A stretch of DNA of 64,000 bases from Hyphococcus sp002388885. GTDB taxonomy: Bacteria; Pseudomonadota; Alphaproteobacteria; Caulobacterales; Parvularculaceae. Within the stretch, counting starts at the first letter, position 1. Each line of letters begins with the position of its first letter. The notes below the pieces were generated by a model, which had not been told where the DNA came from, ran no database searches, and worked only from the letters and a program-made list of their open reading frames with translations. Below are positions 60,527 through 64,000 of the stretch, one piece after another. The translations under genes and the position numbers were made by a program. The stretch covers positions 62,001-126,000 of the forward strand of contig DAIMGF010000008.1 in NCBI GenBank assembly GCA_036724105.1, in the 5' to 3' direction.

Positions 60527-61314
60527 TGATGAAAGACCTTTTCTCGCTCGAAGGGCGCACGGCGCTTGTCACCGGCGGCTCGCGCGGCATCGGCAAAATG
60601 ATCGCACAAGGTTTTCTAGAGCAGGGCGCGAAAGTCTACATCACCGCGCGAAAGGCGCCGGCTTGCGACCAGACGGCGGAGGAGCTTTCGCAACTCGGAA
60701 CCTGCGTTTCCCTGCCGCATGATTTGTCGAGCGTCGCAGGCTGCGAGGCGCTGGCGACCGAGCTCACCGGCCTTGAAAGCAAGCTTGATATTCTCGTCAA
60801 CAATGCCGGCGCGGCCTGGGGCGCCGACTTTGCGGAGTATCCCGAAAGCGGCTGGGACAAGACCATGGACCTCAATGTGAAGTCGCTGTTTTTTCTGACT
60901 CAAAAGGTTCACGGCTTGATGAAAGCGGCGGCGAGCGGAGACCGCCCGGGCAAAGTCATCAACATCGCATCTATCGACGGGATCAAGATCAACCCGTGGG
61001 AGACCTACGCTTATCAGGCGTCTAAAGCGGCGGTAATTCATTTAACGCGGCGGATGGCGGCGCGGCTGATCAAGGACAATATTTGCGTAGCCGGTATCGC
61101 GCCCGGCGCCTTCGCGTCTGAAATGAACAAGGCGGCGAAAAATGCGGGTGATGCGGTCGCAAAAATGATCCCTGCGAAACGCATCGGCCGGGACAGCGAC
61201 ATGGCGGGCGCGGCGGTGTTCCTCGCCTCGCGCGCCGGCGATTATGTCGTGGGCGACACGCTGGCCGTGGACGGCGGCGTCGCCTATTCGCAGATCAGCG
61301 AGGCCTGGGGCTAA
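60526..61314 (+). CDS. Short-chain dehydrogenase/reductase
   Basis: A 262-residue classical SDR. The NADP motif TGGSRGIGKMIA (17-28) is followed by ILVNNAGAAWGADF, NIASIDG with the catalytic Ser, YAYQASKAAV (Tyr-x3-Lys) and an IAPGAF segment. The GDTLAVDGG ending is typical of the RhlG/FabG-related group. Substrate unknown. An ATG three bases after the first is an equally good start. It is the last gene of the metG run, and a terminator follows. Confidence 0.9.
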   Translation: MMKDLFSLEGRTALVTGGSRGIGKMIAQGFLEQGAKVYITARKAPACDQTAEELSQLGTCVSLPHDLSSVAGCEALATELTGLESKLDILVNNAGAAWGADFAEYPESGWDKTMDLNVKSLFFLTQKVHGLMKAAASGDRPGKVINIASIDGIKINPWETYAYQASKAAVIHLTRRMAARLIKDNICVAGIAPGAFASEMNKAAKNAGDAVAKMIPAKRIGRDSDMAGAAVFLASRAGDYVVGDTLAVDGGVAYSQISEAWG

Positions 61315-61328
61315 AAACCACGTAAAAA

Positions 61329-61353
61329 AACGGGAGCCATAGCGGCTCCCGTT
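61329..61353. terminator. Bidirectional terminator
   Basis: AACGGGAGCC (61329-61338) pairs with GGCTCCCGTT (61344-61353) around a 5-nt loop. On the minus strand it is followed by a run of seven T, fitting the end of the M56 transcript. On the plus strand it ends the SDR transcript. Confidence 0.82.
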
Positions 61354-61383
61354 GTCTTGCAAGTCCTACGGGGCATGTTTTCT

Positions 61384-63141
61384 TTATTTTTTGTTTTCCA
61401 GTTCATTCAGTTCTTTGCGCATTTTCGCGATCATTTCCTCGCGGCGCTCGGCCTCGCGCTTTGCGTTCGCTTCCATCCGGTCGATCGCCTTGCGCAACAA
61501 CTCGGCACGCTTTTCCGGATCAGCTTCAGACGCATCGAGGCAGACGATTTCGCGCGTGAAAGAATTCGTACCCGATCTTACAACCGTTTCTGCGTCATCG
61601 CCGTCTTTTTTCTCAGTGCGCCACTCGAAAACAGCCGGCGCATCGTCGCCTTCGAGATGCAGGCAATGGGCCGACATGTCGCCGCCGAACGCCATCACGC
61701 GCCCGCCGTCGCCGCCCTTAAATTCAAACTCTCTGACAACATCGGCGCCGCTGTCACCATCGAAGAAGAAGACATTTCCATCCTCGCCATCGCCAATGAC
61801 ATCAACAGTCCAGTTCATGTCGTGGTCGCCGTCGGCTTTTCCTATCCGCCTCATGACGAATCTTTTTTCAGGCGACGATTCTGTAAGATTGACCCTATGC
61901 GTTTCGCCGTCCTTGTTCTTGATGACGACTTCGTTGAACGGCATCTCATCGTCGGGACCGTAAACATTTTCGGAAATCAGTTTGCCGCGCTTGTTATAGA
62001 TTCGCACGGTCCGTTCGCCGTTCTTGTTTTCAAGTTCGATTTTACCCGGGTTTTTAACGCCGTCGATTTCCAGTGTTTCACCGTCATCGACACTGATGGT
62101 CATATTCGAATTCTTGCTGGCTTCGATGACAACGCGTTCCTTTTTGCCTTCATCAAAGCCATACGAGGCCGTCGCGCCGAGGCTTGCGGCGGTGAAGGCG
62201 ATAACGGATGCAGCGCCGGCAAGCAGACGCAAGGGGCTTTTCTTCGGGTTCTTGAGCAACATAAGTCTCTCCTTAACGGGGTGAGCGAGGGAAAGTCCGT
62301 AAGCGGGGGCGCTCGTCCCGCCGCTGCGGACGGATTTCATGATGGCCGATGCGTATTCGCCAGCCGCGGCGCCGCCTTTTGAACAGCGGGCCAAAACGAA
62401 GGCGTCGCAGGCGGCTTCCTGATCGGTTCGGAATTTCTGAAAGGCGAAATGGACGAGGGGGTTCGGCCATTGCGCCGATTGGAGCGCGATCGCCGCCAGT
62501 GTAGCGATCATATCGCCGCGCGCCACATGGGCGATTTCATGCGCTAATGCCAGATGGCGTTCGCGCTCTGAAAAATCTGTTTCGAACGCCGCCGGGAGAA
62601 AGATAACCGGCCGGAAAAGTCCGACCACGCAAGGTCCCGTTTCATCTTCGCTGATCCGTATACGCGGAGTCCGTTTCAGTCCGAACTGCCGTACGAGCGC
62701 TTGCGTGCGAATGCTGATTGCGTGTGATGCGGGCCGCGATGTCGCCAGTTTGGCCTGCAGGAATTTAGCCTGTGCTTCAATTTTGATATTGAACCATGCG
62801 AATGCAACTGTCGCCCATATGACGAGAGCTGTCGCCGCAGCAAGAGAACCGAAATCGAATGGCGTTGCCGCCACGACTGTTTCCAGAGGAAGCGGCGTTA
62901 GAACAACCGTCGGAGAAGCTGTTGCTGTCCATGCCAGCGCGTCAGGCGTGATTGGAGGGGCGGTGAGGATTTTCAGTTCCGGCAGGAACAACCGGACCCC
63001 CGGCGCCAGCCACAGCGCGTAGGCCGCGCGTGCGCCGAATGCATTCGCGAATGGCTTACGAACGAGCAGCACCAGAACAATGAGGAGGCTGACGGCGAGA
63101 GATGTCTCACCCAGCCATTGAATGATATCAATCGCTGTCAC
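61384..63141 (-). CDS. M56 family (BlaR1-like) membrane metallopeptidase
   Basis: A 585-residue protein. There are N-terminal helices near 12-28 and 98-118, and a zinc-protease motif HEIAH (His201, Glu202, His205) within LALAHEIAHVARGD. DQEAACDAFVLA provides the third ligand Glu, and a helix near 305-330 follows. The C-terminal ~250 residues are a charged beta-rich region ending in a helical segment rich in Glu, Arg and Lys. The penicillin-binding domain of true BlaR1 is absent, so the signal is probably not beta-lactam binding. Its start overlaps the BlaI-type gene by 14 bp. Confidence 0.85.
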   Translation of the reverse strand: MTAIDIIQWLGETSLAVSLLIVLVLLVRKPFANAFGARAAYALWLAPGVRLFLPELKILTAPPITPDALAWTATASPTVVLTPLPLETVVAATPFDFGSLAAATALVIWATVAFAWFNIKIEAQAKFLQAKLATSRPASHAISIRTQALVRQFGLKRTPRIRISEDETGPCVVGLFRPVIFLPAAFETDFSERERHLALAHEIAHVARGDMIATLAAIALQSAQWPNPLVHFAFQKFRTDQEAACDAFVLARCSKGGAAAGEYASAIMKSVRSGGTSAPAYGLSLAHPVKERLMLLKNPKKSPLRLLAGAASVIAFTAASLGATASYGFDEGKKERVVIEASKNSNMTISVDDGETLEIDGVKNPGKIELENKNGERTVRIYNKRGKLISENVYGPDDEMPFNEVVIKNKDGETHRVNLTESSPEKRFVMRRIGKADGDHDMNWTVDVIGDGEDGNVFFFDGDSGADVVREFEFKGGDGGRVMAFGGDMSAHCLHLEGDDAPAVFEWRTEKKDGDDAETVVRSGTNSFTREIVCLDASEADPEKRAELLRKAIDRMEANAKREAERREEMIAKMRKELNELENKK

Positions 63142-63505
63142 GTTTTAACTCCTCCAGCAGATTTTCAAGATCGCGCACGTCGTCTTGGGAAAGGCCCTTG
63201 CCTTCAGCGAGATGCGCGACGAGCGGCGCGGCGCGGCCGCCAAAGAGCTGGTCGGCAAGCTTTCGCGTGGCGCGTTGGGCATAATCATCACGAGATACTT
63301 TTGGGCGATAAAGATACCGCCTGCCGTCCGGTTCATGAGTAACGGCGTTCTTCTCGACGAGCCGACTCAAGAGCGTTTTGACGGTCTTGAGGCTCCATCC
63401 GGTTTCTTCCGCCAGACGGTCAGCAACTTCGGTCGCAGCAACGGGCGAGACATCCCAAAGGACATCCATGACTTGGAATTCAGCCGTGGTGATCTGTTTC
63501 GCCAT
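63128..63505 (-). CDS. BlaI/MecI/CopY family repressor
   Basis: A 125-residue winged-helix repressor: ITTAEFQVMDVLWDVSPVAATEVADRL, GWSLKTVKTLLSRLVEKNAVTHEPDGRRYLYRP (recognition helix and wing) and the C-terminal dimerisation helices. In the known paradigm the partner M56 protease inactivates BlaI. It is the first gene of the two-gene operon; two operator-like dyads lie just upstream at 63539-63579. Confidence 0.92.
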   Translation of the reverse strand: MAKQITTAEFQVMDVLWDVSPVAATEVADRLAEETGWSLKTVKTLLSRLVEKNAVTHEPDGRRYLYRPKVSRDDYAQRATRKLADQLFGGRAAPLVAHLAEGKGLSQDDVRDLENLLEELKRDSD

Positions 63506-63538
63506 AAGGTTTTCCGTCGGCGCTGGGCCGTATCTTTC

Positions 63539-63579
63539 GATTACAACCGTAGTCTATGCACTGGACTACACTTGTAGTC
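63539..63579. promoter_or_regulatory. Two BlaI-type operators
   Basis: GACTACA-CT-TGTAGTC at 63564-63579 is a perfect 7-bp-arm dyad with the TACA/TGTA core of BlaI/MecI sites. An imperfect copy, GATTACA-AC-CGTAGTC, lies at 63539-63554. Their centres are 25 bp apart, and both lie within 75 bp upstream of the repressor ATG, which suggests autoregulation. Confidence 0.75.
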
Positions 63580-63733
63580 AAGGTTTTCGGCGGCGAGGCG
63601 ATGGCGGAGCAGGATAAAACGTTGGTCGGCGTTCGCGGGACGGCGCCAACCCTGTCGGGCAATAGCGCGCATTCGCAGAATGATGTTATCAGGGCCGGAA
63701 AGCGCTGAACGTGCCGGGAGTGGAAGGGGTGTC

Positions 63734-64000
63734 ATGCGAAATTTGGTAGTTTGTGTCGCCATTTTGACAGCGATGATGGCGCAGGCAATCGCTCAGCCCG
63801 TGCCGGACCGGTCCATCGGCGAGGGGCCGTATGACCGGCTCGTGATTCGCGGCGCAACGGTCATCGACGGCGCCGGCGCGCCGCCTGTTGGCCCGGTGGA
63901 TATCGTCGTCGAAAACGGGAGCATTACAGGCATCGTGCCCGTCGGCATGCCGGGATTGCCGATCGATCAGGACCGACGGCCGGAAGGCGGCGCACGGGAG
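63734..64000 (+). CDS. Exported amidohydrolase family protein, N-terminal part
   Basis: From the ATG at 63734 (upstream GGAAGGGGTG), 89 codons are open to the window edge. A signal peptide (MRNLVVCVAILTAMMAQAIA, QP) precedes YDRLVIRGATVIDGAGAPPVGPVDIVVENG, the beta-sandwich opening of amidohydrolase/imidazolonepropionase-like enzymes. The metal-binding HxH region lies beyond the window. It is probably periplasmic. Partial only because the window ends. Confidence 0.75.
   Translation, partial: MRNLVVCVAILTAMMAQAIAQPVPDRSIGEGPYDRLVIRGATVIDGAGAPPVGPVDIVVENGSITGIVPVGMPGLPIDQDRRPEGGARE

Noticed and set aside
61357..62382. A 341-codon plus-strand frame opposite the M56 gene
   Set aside because: The minus strand carries HEIAH and an overlapping BlaI partner; the Phe-rich plus frame mirrors its acidic C-terminal codons.
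1..64000. CRISPR arrays, prophage, transposases, tRNA or rRNA genes
   Set aside because: No regularly spaced repeats, integrase or transposase motifs, or cloverleaf/rRNA sequences were found on reading either strand. A tRNAscan and Infernal search would settle this.

Overview
The window is a chromosomal segment of an alphaproteobacterium: G+C-rich, densely coded, with many TGATG and ATGA start/stop overlaps. Lineage markers are the rplM-rpsI pair with an S9 N-terminal extension, BolA divergent from a J-domain protein, tamA-tamB, VPLPA-CTERM proteins, a hopanoid (hpn) cluster, the AST arginine pathway and a consensus CtrA-type site. A marine Parvularculales/Caulobacterales-like organism fits best, but that placement is an inference. 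No rRNA, tRNA, CRISPR array, phage or insertion sequence was seen.

Layout. 1-9 kb: housekeeping and envelope genes (J-domain proteins, BolA, a rhomboid, an exported matrixin, heme A synthase, a phytase-like lipoprotein). 9-12 kb: two VPLPA-CTERM surface proteins, then rplM-rpsI behind a foldable leader. 12-18 kb: tamA-tamB, with tamB carrying an apparent frameshift at its extreme 3' end. 18-22 kb: a tightly packed operon of sulfotransferase, paraoxonase-like lipoprotein, HpnA-like reductase/epimerase and PhyH dioxygenase, the best candidate here for an undescribed small-molecule (perhaps triterpenoid) pathway. 22.7-36.4 kb: a hopanoid/isoprenoid region (hpnB, hpnC, hpnD, hpnE, hpnG, hpnH, ispH, ispA, hpnM, hpnN). 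It has no squalene-hopene cyclase; between hpnE and hpnG, where that gene often lies, are two A+T-rich small genes. hpnG carries an in-frame copy of a dispersed palindromic repeat.

36.5-42.4 kb: arginine succinyltransferase catabolism (astA, astD, astB) with an M20 hydrolase in place of astE. 42.5-50 kb: a hybrid histidine kinase, then an Lrp-type regulator divergent from an amino-acid/acyl-CoA catabolic run (leucine-type dehydrogenase, monooxygenase-fold protein, thiolase, aspartyl-protease lipoprotein, glutaryl-CoA dehydrogenase). 50-61 kb: redox enzymes, a spinster-like MFS carrier, an exported methyltransferase with an FNR-like dyad, a CPBP protease, metG and small enzymes. 61-64 kb: a BlaI/M56 (BlaR1-like) regulatory pair with two visible operators, then the start of an exported amidohydrolase.

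How they work together: IspH and IspA supply farnesyl diphosphate; HpnC, HpnD and HpnE turn it into squalene; HpnH and HpnG extend hopene to ribosyl/C35 hopanoids; HpnM and HpnN resemble transport proteins that move hopanoids to the outer membrane. The cyclase must be encoded elsewhere or be lost. All functional calls rest on motif and family recognition by eye.
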